Positions 1 to 5,707 of a DNA stretch of 9,798 bases are shown in pieces. The DNA is from JBLHKS01 sp047620505 (GTDB lineage Bacteria; Verrucomicrobiota; Verrucomicrobiia; Verrucomicrobiales; DEV007): positions 1 through 9,798 of the forward strand of contig JBLHKS010000244.1 of the NCBI GenBank assembly GCA_047620505.1, in the 5' to 3' direction. The position numbers and the translations under genes were made by a program. Under the pieces are notes generated by a model. It had not been told where the DNA came from. It did no database searches and saw only the letters and a list, made by a program, of their open reading frames with translations. The first letter of the stretch is position 1. Every line of letters starts with the position of its first letter.

Positions 1-747
1 GGGCGGCGTCGCGAGATAGCCGCTACCCGCCGTGATGGGAAGACTGGCGAGCAACTTTTCGCCGTCATACACATCGAGGAGCTTTTCCACGGTATCGATC
101 TTGATCACTCGATTTCGAAACTCCGGCACCTCAGGCAGGCTGGAGATGGGCGTGAGATCCTCAATCTTGAAGGGCTCGACGACGTTGATCACTTTGACCA
201 CGTCACCCGGCTTGAGCGCGCTCATTTTCATCGGCTGGTTGAGATGTTCGACCAAGTCCGGCGAAGTGTGGAAACGCTCGGTCAGGAACTCCAGCAACGA
301 ATCATAGGGCAGATATTTCTGCTTGCTCTGCTCGGCAGGCTTCCTCGGCACCTCGCCCACAAAGTCGAGGTCCTCGGGACGAATGGTGTATTCCGTATAG
401 AGCTGCGAAAAGCTGGAGAGATCGAGCGTGTGCGTTTCGATATCCGTTTCAGGCAAGCCGTTGGCGCGTTGATAACGAATCAGCGCCTTCGTCGTGAACT
501 CGCCAGGACGACCATCGACCTTGCCCGGGCCAAAGAGCTTCGAATCGAGAAAAATCTGCAGCCGTAGAACAGGCTCGATCGGCTCAGGAGCCTTCGGAAG
601 CGCGGGCTTCGCGGTTGCGGTTGCGGTTTCAGCGGTGCCGGAAGGGGCTGCGGCATCGACAATTGGCGAAGTTTCAGAAGCGGCTTCGCATGCGAGGCCG
701 AGTGTAAGAGCGAGGCTGGTAAACGGACTTACGAGCGAGGAGATCAT
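1..747 (-). CDS. L,D-transpeptidase (PG-binding + LysM-like + YkuD), 3' end cut off by window edge
   Basis: Read on the minus strand from ATG at 745-747, the frame stays open for 249 codons to the left edge. Residues 1-22 are hydrophobic and resemble a signal peptide, though without an N-terminal Lys/Arg. Residues 23-58 are an Ala/Pro/Thr-rich linker. Residues 59-100 resemble a PG_binding_1 domain (LRLQIFLDSKLFGPGKVDG, then ALIRYQRANGLP). Residues 144-190 look like a LysM module (YDSLLEFLTERFHTSPDLV, ending LKPGDVVKV). Residues 212-249 start a YkuD fold (VIKIDTVEKLLDVYDGEKLL, then PITAGSGYLATP). The catalytic HxxxxSHGC region lies outside the window. Enzymes of this layout cross-link peptidoglycan or attach proteins to it in the periplasm. 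An in-frame stop at 775-777 and no other usual start codon support this ATG, but no clear Shine-Dalgarno is seen. Confidence 0.85.
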   Translation of the reverse strand, partial: MISSLVSPFTSLALTLGLACEAASETSPIVDAAAPSGTAETATATAKPALPKAPEPIEPVLRLQIFLDSKLFGPGKVDGRPGEFTTKALIRYQRANGLPETDIETHTLDLSSFSQLYTEYTIRPEDLDFVGEVPRKPAEQSKQKYLPYDSLLEFLTERFHTSPDLVEHLNQPMKMSALKPGDVVKVINVVEPFKIEDLTPISSLPEVPEFRNRVIKIDTVEKLLDVYDGEKLLASLPITAGSGYLATPP

Positions 748-776
748 CAGGCGTTTGGGGAGTGGAAAGCTGGTTT

Positions 777-804
777 ACTCTAACTTACGTCTCACAATCC
801 GCAA
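777..804 (-). promoter_or_regulatory. weak candidate sigma70 promoter for the L,D-transpeptidase gene
   Basis: On the minus strand, TTGCGG (799-804) and TAGAGT (777-782) are separated by 16 bases, about 30 bases upstream of the ATG. The match is only partial (3/6 and 4/6) and sigma factor preferences of this organism are unknown. The rest of 748-871 shows nothing convincing. Confidence 0.22.
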
Positions 805-1223
805 TTCTTGCACCGCGATTCGTACGGTCAGATTCAGCTCCTTGAAGGTGTCTACTCAGGATTGTGGCTAGCGTCAGGAAATCAGCACGCAACGCTGGCA
901 TTTGATCAAGCAGCTCTTGATCGAAAGCGCCGTGCTCACGGTTGCGGGCGGAGTTGCCGGAATTTTTCTGGCTTGGTTCGGCTTAAACTTGCTTTTGAAG
1001 TTCAACGCCGGCGCTATCCCCCGCGCTGCAAACTTCGCGACCAAATCTGAACGACGCGATGCGTTCCGGCGCGAACCGGCAAACTGGCGATCGATCACAT
1101 CACTTCGTGCGTTACGGCTTTTCTGTGCTTCAAATTTCGCTGGCGCTCGTTCTGCTGATTGGCGCTGCGCTGTTGATCCAGAGTATCGCCAAAATTCAGC
1201 AGGTCGACCCCGGAATCGACGCC

Positions 1224-1235
1224 CAGCAGCTGCTG
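1224..1235. repeat. iterated palindrome CAGCAGCTGCTG, site 1
   Basis: Exact copy of the 12-base perfect palindrome, extended by A on the right. Read as Gln-Gln-Leu-Leu in the permease remnant. Confidence 0.75.
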
Positions 1236-1493
1236 ACGGTGCAGGTGACGATGACGGGCGCGGCCTACGAAACTCGTGAGCGGCGGGTCGCTTTCGATCA
1301 GGGCCTGATCGAGGAAATGAACGCGACCCCGGGTGTCGACTCGACCTCAGCCGTTTCAGTCAACATGGTCCACAAAGGCTGGCCTTATCCGTTCTCGCGT
1401 TCCGATCGACCGCCACCGACTCCGATGCAGGCTTATCTCGATGGGAGCACGCGAATTGATCGTTTTCGATCATTGTTAGTCGGTATGTTCGCC

Positions 1494-1563
1494 ATCGCCG
1501 CAAGCATCGTTCCCGCGATTCGCGCAATGCAGGTGAGCCCGGCGGAGAGCTTGAGAAGTGATT
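1494..1563 (+). repeat. direct repeat copy A (permease 3' end, left of vapBC)
   Basis: Seventy bases covering the codons for IAASIVPAIRAMQVSPAESLRSD. They match 2357-2426 with three mismatches. This copy is joined to the decayed permease and stops with TAA. Confidence 0.9.
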
Positions 1564-1567
1564 AATT

Positions 1568-1630
1568 CGTAGATTCGACTGGCAGTCGAATTCAGGGCTT
1601 CCGCGACTTCGATTGCCAATCGAAGCTACG
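1568..1630. repeat. REPIN-like inverted doublet of two hairpins upstream of vapBC
   Basis: Hairpin 1 is ATTCGACT-GGC-AGTCGAAT (1573-1591). Hairpin 2 is CTTCGATT-GCC-AATCGAAG (1607-1625). They are reverse-complement versions of one unit (TTCGAYTGGCARTCGAA), and the pair is closed by CGTAG (1568-1572) against CTACG (1626-1630). Two REP-like palindromes in opposite orientation are the layout of a REPIN, a short non-autonomous element. No second copy was seen in this window, so genome-wide repetition is inferred. As RNA it could also form a long stem or act as a terminator for the permease remnant, although no U-tract follows. Confidence 0.65.
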
Positions 1631-1669
1631 TCGGCGCCGAAGGAACCAAGGTAGAGTTAATTTGCGGCC

Positions 1670-1693
1670 TCCCATAAATATGGGAATATGGGA
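1670..1693. promoter_or_regulatory. probable VapB/VapBC autoregulatory operator
   Basis: TCCCATA (1670-1676), two bases, then TATGGGA (1679-1685) form an inverted repeat. A third half-site TATGGGA follows at 1687-1693, ending two bases before the vapB ATG. The half-sites cover the expected ribosome-binding region, with GGGA at 1682-1685 ten bases from the start codon. Bound VapB dimers, which use ribbon-helix-helix DNA binding, could therefore block transcription. That autoregulation is known for the family; binding here is inferred. Confidence 0.6.
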
Positions 1694-1695
1694 GT

Positions 1696-1971
1696 ATGAA
1701 GACGACTCTCGAACTCCCCGATCTCACCTTTCGGCAAGCCAAGATGACTGCCGCGAGTCAGGGAGTTACCTTGAAGCAGTTCTTCACCGAAGCTCTCGAA
1801 GAAAAACTCCTGAGTTGCGCCAAACGCAAGTCAGCAGCTGCTGACGAAGAATCCTCGCCTGCGTGGATGGCTGGCTTTGGTCAACTTTCGGATCTGGCGG
1901 ATGAGAACGCCAGAATCTTGCAAACCATCGAGGCCGAATTCGAAACGATCGAGCCGGAGGACCTCGCGTGA
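1696..1971 (+). CDS. vapB: VapB-type ribbon-helix-helix antitoxin
   Basis: A 91-residue protein. The N-terminus MKTTLELPDLTFRQAKMTAA, followed by SQGVTLKQFFTEALEEKL, is the beta-strand/helix/helix pattern of RHH antitoxins: a short basic strand that enters the DNA groove, then two helices. The acidic tail (about 50-91, with WMAGFGQLSDL and ETIEPEDLA) is where such antitoxins usually wrap the toxin. The stop overlaps the toxin start by four bases (GTGA), giving translational coupling. The antitoxin neutralises VapC and represses its own operon. A CAGCAGCTGCTG palindrome lies within codons for Ser-Ala-Ala-Ala-Asp. The gene is intact although neighbours on both sides are decayed. It could carry another antitoxin family name, but the pairing with a PIN toxin is clear. 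Confidence 0.85.
   Translation: MKTTLELPDLTFRQAKMTAASQGVTLKQFFTEALEEKLLSCAKRKSAAADEESSPAWMAGFGQLSDLADENARILQTIEAEFETIEPEDLA
1832..1843. repeat. iterated palindrome CAGCAGCTGCTG, site 2
   Basis: Exact copy. It extends to a perfect 14-base palindrome, TCAGCAGCTGCTGA (1831-1844), and is read in the Ala-Ala-Ala frame of vapB. Confidence 0.75.
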
Positions 1972-2345
1972 TTCTCGACACGAACGCCCTGTCGGCGTGG
2001 GCCGAGGGGACTGCCGAAGTCGAGGCTCCGCTACGCGCCGCGACCCGGCTTGTCGTTCCCTCCATTGTGCTCGGCGAATATTACTTTGGTATTCGGCAGT
2101 CGCGTCATCGCACGCGCTACGAAGAATGGTTGAAGCAAAACCTCCCCCGCGTGGAGTTGGCCACGGTGACCAGCGCGACGGCGAGCGCGTATGCGAACAT
2201 TCGGCTTAGCCTGAAGTCAGCTGGCACGCCCATTCCCGCGAACGATGTCTGGATCGCGGCGCTCGCGCTTCAGCACGATCAGCAGTTGCTGAGCAACGAT
2301 GCCCATTTTGATTGTGTCGATGGATTGGGCAGAATTCCGTTCTGA
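1968..2345 (+). CDS. vapC: VapC-type PIN-domain ribonuclease toxin
   Basis: A 125-residue protein starting with GTG that overlaps the vapB stop. It keeps the four acidic PIN-domain residues: Asp4 (ILDTNALS), Glu37 (VLGEYYFG), Asp93 (ANDVWIAALAL) and Asp111 (SNDAHF). These bind Mg2+/Mn2+ for RNA cleavage; VapC toxins usually cut tRNA or rRNA in the cytoplasm and stop growth. Length is normal for the family and no key residue is missing, so the toxin is probably active and held by VapB. Its stop codon (2343-2345) lies inside the truncated permease tail that follows, so the right junction of the inserted vapBC segment sits at the vapC stop. The target RNA cannot be told from the sequence. Confidence 0.92.
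   Translation: MILDTNALSAWAEGTAEVEAPLRAATRLVVPSIVLGEYYFGIRQSRHRTRYEEWLKQNLPRVELATVTSATASAYANIRLSLKSAGTPIPANDVWIAALALQHDQQLLSNDAHFDCVDGLGRIPF
2280..2291. repeat. one-mismatch copy of the CAGCAGCTGCTG palindrome
   Basis: Reads CAGCAGTTGCTG, flanked by T and A as in the 14-base form. It encodes Gln-Gln-Leu-Leu in vapC. Confidence 0.5.
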
Positions 2346-2428
2346 CCCTCGTCGGCATCGCCGCAAGCATCGTTCCCGCGATTCGCGTGATGCAGGTGAG
2401 TCCGGCGGAGAGCTTGAGAAGTGATTGA
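2342..2428 (+). pseudogene. orphan C-terminal tail of an FtsX/MacB permease (direct repeat copy B at 2357-2426)
   Basis: In frame with the stop TGA at 2426-2428, the sequence reads LTLVGIAASIVPAIRVMQVSPAESLRSD, the usual last helix and tail of an ADOP-type permease. It has no upstream coding part, because its left side runs directly into the vapC stop. Bases 2357-2426 match 1494-1563 at 67 of 70 positions. Just left of the repeat, copy A has six extra bases (codons for Met-Phe or Phe-Ala in VGMFAIAAS against VGIAAS). The tail either belongs to the same gene, split by vapBC, or to a second tandem paralogue. It ends one base before the stop of the convergent nucleotidyltransferase remnant. Confidence 0.8.
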
Positions 2429-2873
2429 TCAAGCTTCGGGCAGATTCTCCAAGTCGGACAAATCCTGAAATTGGCCAGTCGCCGCTTGGTTTTTCGAAGA
2501 CTGGCAAGATCGATGACCGGAACCTCAACCCCATCATGATGAAGAAATCGCCTCGATTGCCACGCAGATTCGAACTCCAATTCAGGCAACGAAGTGATCA
2601 GGTCGATTTGGACAGGCCGCATTCCCAAACGAATAACCTGTTCTGGCGTTTTGACGCTCTTGAAAGCAACCGGAGGCAGCAAAACATCGCTCTGTGCACA
2701 AGCGTCGCGGATCGCTTCAGCGTTTCGTTCAGACGGCTCGACCCATAGATCCAAATCGCCGTATAACGCGGATGACCGTGATACGAAACTGCGTAGCCGC
2801 CAACAGCAAGGTAACGCACACGCTCAGCGTTGAACGACTTCAACAGCTGGATGAAATTTTGGCTCCACTCCAT
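2429..2873 (-). pseudogene. small MNT-type nucleotidyltransferase (DUF6036-like), two frameshifts
   Basis: Read from ATG at 2871-2873: MEWSQNFIQLLKSFNAERVR, then YLAVGGYAVSYHGHPRYT. After loss of one base near 2759-2764 the frame continues GDLDLWVEPSERNAEAIRDA...TPEQVIRLGMRPVQIDLITSL...FESAWQ...VPVIDLASLRKTKR. After a second one-base loss near 2480-2484 (apparently GGG to GG) it ends ATGQFQDLSDLENLPEA and TGA at 2429-2431. GGYAV and the D-x-D of DLDLW are the nucleotide- and metal-binding motifs of the Pol-beta-like fold. Such proteins are often single-domain and linked to toxin-antitoxin loci; substrate unknown. Repaired length is about 148 residues, close to the family norm. The start lies 50 bases inside the upstream small gene, suggesting coupled translation when functional. 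Confidence 0.8.
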
Positions 2874-2997
2874 TCGGATACAATTGGCGACGCAGTATTT
2901 CGGTCATCGACACACGCTCTTCCGGCGTCAGCTTCGCCATCCGCGCTTTCTGTCCCTCAGCTGCTGCTTCGAAGGATTTTTCAACGACGACTACCAT
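2824..2997 (-). CDS. small protein upstream of and overlapping the nucleotidyltransferase
   Basis: A 57-codon frame from ATG at 2995-2997 to TGA at 2824-2826: MVVVVEKSFEAAAEGQKARM, then AKLTPEERVSMTEILRRQLY and a charged tail ending VEVVQR. The TPEER...LRRQLYP stretch is the kind of short helical protein often encoded just before MNT-type nucleotidyltransferases, so a partner or antitoxin-like role is plausible but unproven. It overlaps the next gene by 50 bases in a different frame. Unlike that gene, it has no frame break. No clear ribosome-binding site was found, and the true start could be the internal ATG giving MAKLTPEER. Confidence 0.55.
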   Translation of the reverse strand: MVVVVEKSFEAAAEGQKARMAKLTPEERVSMTEILRRQLYPNGVEPKFHPAVEVVQR

Positions 2998-3101
2998 GGC
3001 TCGTTGACGGTAAACGCGCTCGGAGTGGACTCAACTCGCAGTCCAAGCAAATTCGCCAATTCGATTCCCGAATATCCGCATGAATCGAGGAGTAGATGCG
3101 A
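2998..3101. promoter_or_regulatory. divergent intergenic region with tolC-like ribosome-binding site
   Basis: About 100 bases separate the minus-strand small gene from the plus-strand TolC-like gene, so promoters for both should lie here; no strong -35/-10 pair is evident. GAGGAG at 3087-3092 is a good Shine-Dalgarno nine bases before ATG 3102. It decides that start over the in-frame ATG at 3096, which would be only three bases away. Confidence 0.45.
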
Positions 3102-4276
3102 ATGAAAATCCGAGCCGCCGTGACCCTCATCATCGCTCTCGCCCTCCTCGCTGACCCAGCAGCTGCTGAGGATGTCCGCTCGCCCTCGCCGACTGCATCG
3201 ACCTCGCGATCCAGCACAATCTCGAATTCGAGTCTGGCCTGAAGAACCCTCTGATCGCCGCTCAGGATGTCCGAATCGCCCGAGCGGCATACGAGCCCAA
3301 TTTCAACGCGAGCACGGACCTTCGAGACACGACCTCACCCGGCGGTGTCGATTCTCAGACAAGCCAATTCTTCACCGGCGCCCAGACGATGCGTGAGAAC
3401 GTTAGCGCATGGCTCGGTGTGTCGCTGCCGACGGGCGCGACGTGGTCGATCCGGGCGAACAACACCAACACCAACACCGATGTGCGCGATTGCGGGGGCG
3501 CGTTTTCCAATGAGAACGGTTTCGTGGGCGTCGAGGTCCGGCAGCCGTTACTGCGAAATCTCGGGATCGATTCGAATCGGCTTGGGATCGAATTGAGCGA
3601 ACTGGACCTCTTGGACTCCGAGTCTTTGCTGCTCAACCAGCTGATGAATCTGGTTACAAACGTCGAGTTCGGCTACTACGATCTCATCGCCGCGCGCGAT
3701 CGGCTTATGATCTTCCGGCAGTCTTACGATCTCGCGGATCGGCTCGTGAAATCGCACCAGAAACAGGTCGACGCCGGGCGCATGGCGCCGCTCGATGTTA
3801 AGCAAGCCCAAGCGGCGGTTGCGAGCGCTGACGCGGCTTTGTTCGCGGCGCGGAATCAGGTCACGCAGGCCGAGATCGCACTGAAGCTGCTGATGACGGC
3901 TGATTTCGCGAGTTGGGCGGATGTAGAGGTGACGCCAACCACCGAGATGCAGCAGCGCGTGATGGCCGACGTCCTCAATGCGTTAAACTCAGTCGAGTCC
4001 AGTGCCGAGCGTGTGCGGGCGACAGTGGAAGCGCGAAAGTTTGCAGAGGTCGCGCTCGGAGCCGAGGAAACGAAGCGGCTCAACGGCAAGAGCACGAATT
4101 TCATCGTCCTACAGCTGCAGGCGGACCTGACGCAAGCGCGGCTGAACGAGATTCTCGCGATTGTCGACTACAACCGGGCGCTGGCGACGTTGGCGTTGCG
4201 CGAGGCGTCGACTCTGGAGAGACATTCGATTTCATTGGAAGATCGCAAAAATTCGAACGACGATCCAAAACCTTAA
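3102..4276 (+). pseudogene. TolC-family outer membrane efflux protein, frameshifted and internally deleted
   Basis: The start codes for a clear signal peptide (MKIRAAVTLIIALALLADPA, cleavage after AAA). Near 3171-3181 one base is missing: the original frame stops early, while the -1 frame continues ALADCIDLAIQHNLEFESGL, the usual first helix of TolC-like proteins, and stays open to TAA at 4274-4276. Recognisable blocks follow: RIARAAYEPNFNAS, VGVEVRQPLLRNLGIDSNR, the long helix NVEFGYYDLIAARDRL...SHQKQVDAGRMAPLDVKQAQ, and the second-half helix ATVEARKFAEVALGAEETKR LNGKSTNFIVLQLQADLTQA. Near 3945 (VEVTPTTEMQQRVMADV) roughly 150 residues between the two halves are absent with the frame kept. 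Repaired length is about 391 residues against about 500-550 normally. TolC trimers form export channels for efflux pumps; this copy is very unlikely to work. Confidence 0.88.
3157..3168. repeat. iterated palindrome CAGCAGCTGCTG, site 3
   Basis: Exact copy followed by A. It codes Pro-Ala-Ala-Ala-Glu at the signal-peptide cleavage region of the TolC-like gene. Confidence 0.75.
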
Positions 4277-4367
4277 CTCATGGAAGCCAACCCGACAGAA
4301 GCGTTGCAGGAGCCGATTCGAAAGCGAGTGGGTGGCTCGCTCAGCCGCAAGCCCACTGGCGAGACTA

Positions 4368-4393
4368 GTGATGAGCCAAGCCTAAACTGCCGG
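4368..4393 (+). repeat. left terminal inverted repeat of the IS630 element
   Basis: Begins GTGATGAGCC just after the TA of the target. Its partner differs at six of 26 positions. Confidence 0.88.
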
Positions 4394-4445
4394 AAAGTAT
4401 AATTACCATAACTTGTACTTTTAGAAAGTGTGGTTCTGTTAATTG

Positions 4446-5610
4446 ATGCCAAAGAAAATGCATCACATAAAGTTAGAGGTCGAAGAGCGCGGAAGACTCT
4501 CGAAGTTAGCTGGGAGTCAGAAGACAGCTGCGCTCAAAGTGCAACGAGCTAGGGCCATGCTTGCAATGGACTGCGGCGAAAAAGGGCCTGCGCAGTCGGA
4601 CCCTCAAGCAGCCGCAATCAGTGGTCTCTCGGTACGCTCGCTTGAGAGGCTGCGCCGCCGAGTGTGTGAGGTAGGCCCACTCGGAGCGTTGGAACGCAAA
4701 CCTCGCCTGAGCCCGCCAGTTGAACCCAAAGTAACTGGTGAAGTCGAAGCGCGCATGGTGCAGATCGCTTGCTCACAAGCTCCCGAGGATTGTGCGCGCT
4801 GGACGATGAAACTCATCGCAGAACGCCTCATTGAACTTGAAATTGTTGAATCAATCTCCTCGGAAACCGTTCGCACAACGCTTAAAAAAACGACCTTAAA
4901 CCCTGGCAACAACAATGCTGGTGCATCGCGCCGGAAAAAGACGCCGGGTTCGTAGCGGCGATGGAGGACGTCCTTGATGTTTACGCTCGAAAGCCCGATC
5001 CGCAGCGGCCTCTGGTATGCCTGGATGAGTTCAGCAAGCAGCTTCTTTCAGAACTGAGCGAGCCGCTTCCGGCGCAAGCTTCCAATAAAAATAAACAATC
5101 AGGCGGCAAAAGAGAACGCTACGAGGCCGAATACGTTCGCGAAGGCAGCGCCAGTGCTTTCATGATAGCGGTGCCACATCTGGGTAGACGCGAAGTTTTT
5201 GTCGGCAAAGATGGTCGCCGCACTTCGTTGGATTACGCAGAGGCGGTTGAGTTTCTGTGCGATGGAATCTTCCCGGATGTTGAGAAAATCGTGTTATTAC
5301 AAGACAATCTCAATACGCACAATAACGCATCGATCTACAAGCGTTTCGCACGAGACAAAGCGCGTCGCCTTTCACAGAAACTTGAGGTACACTACACGCC
5401 CAAGCATGTTTTTGGCTCAACATGGCCGAAATTGAAATTTCGCTGATGTCGCGCGCCGCGCTGAAACCCCGGATTCCAGGTCTTGAGCAATTCAGGGAAA
5501 TCATCAGTGCAAACGCTCAGCGCCGAAACCAGTCACCGCAGCCAATCAACTGGCAATTCACAACCTCGAAGGCACGCACCAAACTAAAACGCCTGTATCC
5601 GACAGTTTAG
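4446..5610 (+). pseudogene. IS630-family transposase, split over three frames
   Basis: Starts at ATG 4446 (a TTG lies just before). Frame 1 gives the helix-turn-helix part (LSVRSLERLRRRV, then ISSETVRTTLKK) and stops with TAG at 4953-4955. At the A7 tract 4884-4890 a -1 shift restores the family sequence LKKNDLKPWQQQCWCIAPEK, then VLDVYARKPDPQRPLVCLDE (first catalytic Asp) and IVLLQDNLNTHNNASIY (second Asp). A second one-base loss at 5407-5414 breaks KHG-x-WLN; the third frame continues NMAEIEISLMSRAAL (catalytic Glu) to INWQFTTSKARTKLKRLYPT and TAG at 5608-5610, inside the right inverted repeat. All DDE residues are present but in two frames. The first shift might be programmed; the second looks like a mutation, so this copy is probably inactive unless complemented. 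Confidence 0.88.
4884..4890 (+). other. A7 tract, candidate -1 frameshift site of the transposase
   Basis: Frame 0 reads CTT AAA AAA ACG. A -1 slip gives CTT AAA AAA AAC GAC, matching the conserved LKKND of IS630 transposases. A tract of this kind is a common slippery site in insertion sequences. A plain deletion from A8 would look the same. Confidence 0.45.
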
Positions 5611-5624
5611 CCGTGCCTGAACAC
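5599..5624 (-). repeat. right terminal inverted repeat of the IS630 element
   Basis: Reverse complement begins GTGTTCAGGC and shares the CTAAACTG block with the left end. It contains the transposase stop codon. Confidence 0.88.
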
Positions 5625-5707
5625 TAGTGCGGAGCAGCGATTTTCCGCCAAACCGAGGACGTGATGGCTCCAACACCGCCGCGCCGCGAGTGCGGGTTTG
5701 AGTGTCT

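Larger units (their letters stand above)
872..1565 (+). pseudogene. remnant of MacB/FtsX-type ABC transporter permease (ADOP-like)
   Basis: Three permease blocks survive. (1) From the stop at 869-871 to about 1014, one frame reads RWHLIKQLLIESAVLTVAGG...FLAWFGLNLLLKFNAGAIPR, the end-of-domain helix typical of MacB/FtsX repeats. (2) After a deletion of several tens of residues and a frame change near 1014-1020, a second frame reads PALQTSRPNLNDAMRSGAN, then FSVLQISLALVLLIGAALLI (a membrane helix) and the periplasmic start QSIAKIQQVDPGIDAQQLLTVQV. (3) After PPPTPMQAYLDGSTRIDRF, a few hundred residues of the periplasmic domain and following helices are missing, and the sequence jumps to LLVGMFAIAASIVPAIRAMQVSPAESLRSD and TAA. 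Intact relatives are about 800 residues with two FtsX repeats. The spliced product would lack its membrane topology, so I call it a decayed gene. Confidence 0.85.
4368..5624 (+). mobile_element. IS630-family insertion sequence (about 1257 bp)
   Basis: The element is bounded by 26-bp imperfect inverted repeats (4368-4393 and 5599-5624, 20 of 26 positions identical, outer end GTG, conserved inner block CTAAACTG). It lies in a CTAG site with the TA duplicated (4366-4367 and 5625-5626), which is the target rule of IS630/Tc1-mariner elements. One transposase gene fills it. Joining the flanks restores ...GAGACTAGTGCGG.... The element sits in the gap between the TolC-like gene and the SGNH gene. It contains none of the CAGCAGCTGCTG palindromes found in the host DNA. 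Confidence 0.92.

Noticed and set aside
244..871. Plus-strand open frames at the left end
   Set aside because: They lie over the minus-strand L,D-transpeptidase, whose domains are clear, and have no motifs of their own.
4280..5664. A 41-codon frame starting three bases after the TolC-like stop that the IS630 element would interrupt
   Set aside because: Joining the flanks at TA gives an open frame, but it has no Shine-Dalgarno, no family resemblance and is short enough to be chance.
5611..5707. Possible terminator for the SGNH gene to the right of the IS element
   Set aside because: Only short GC-rich pairings without a T-tract were found.
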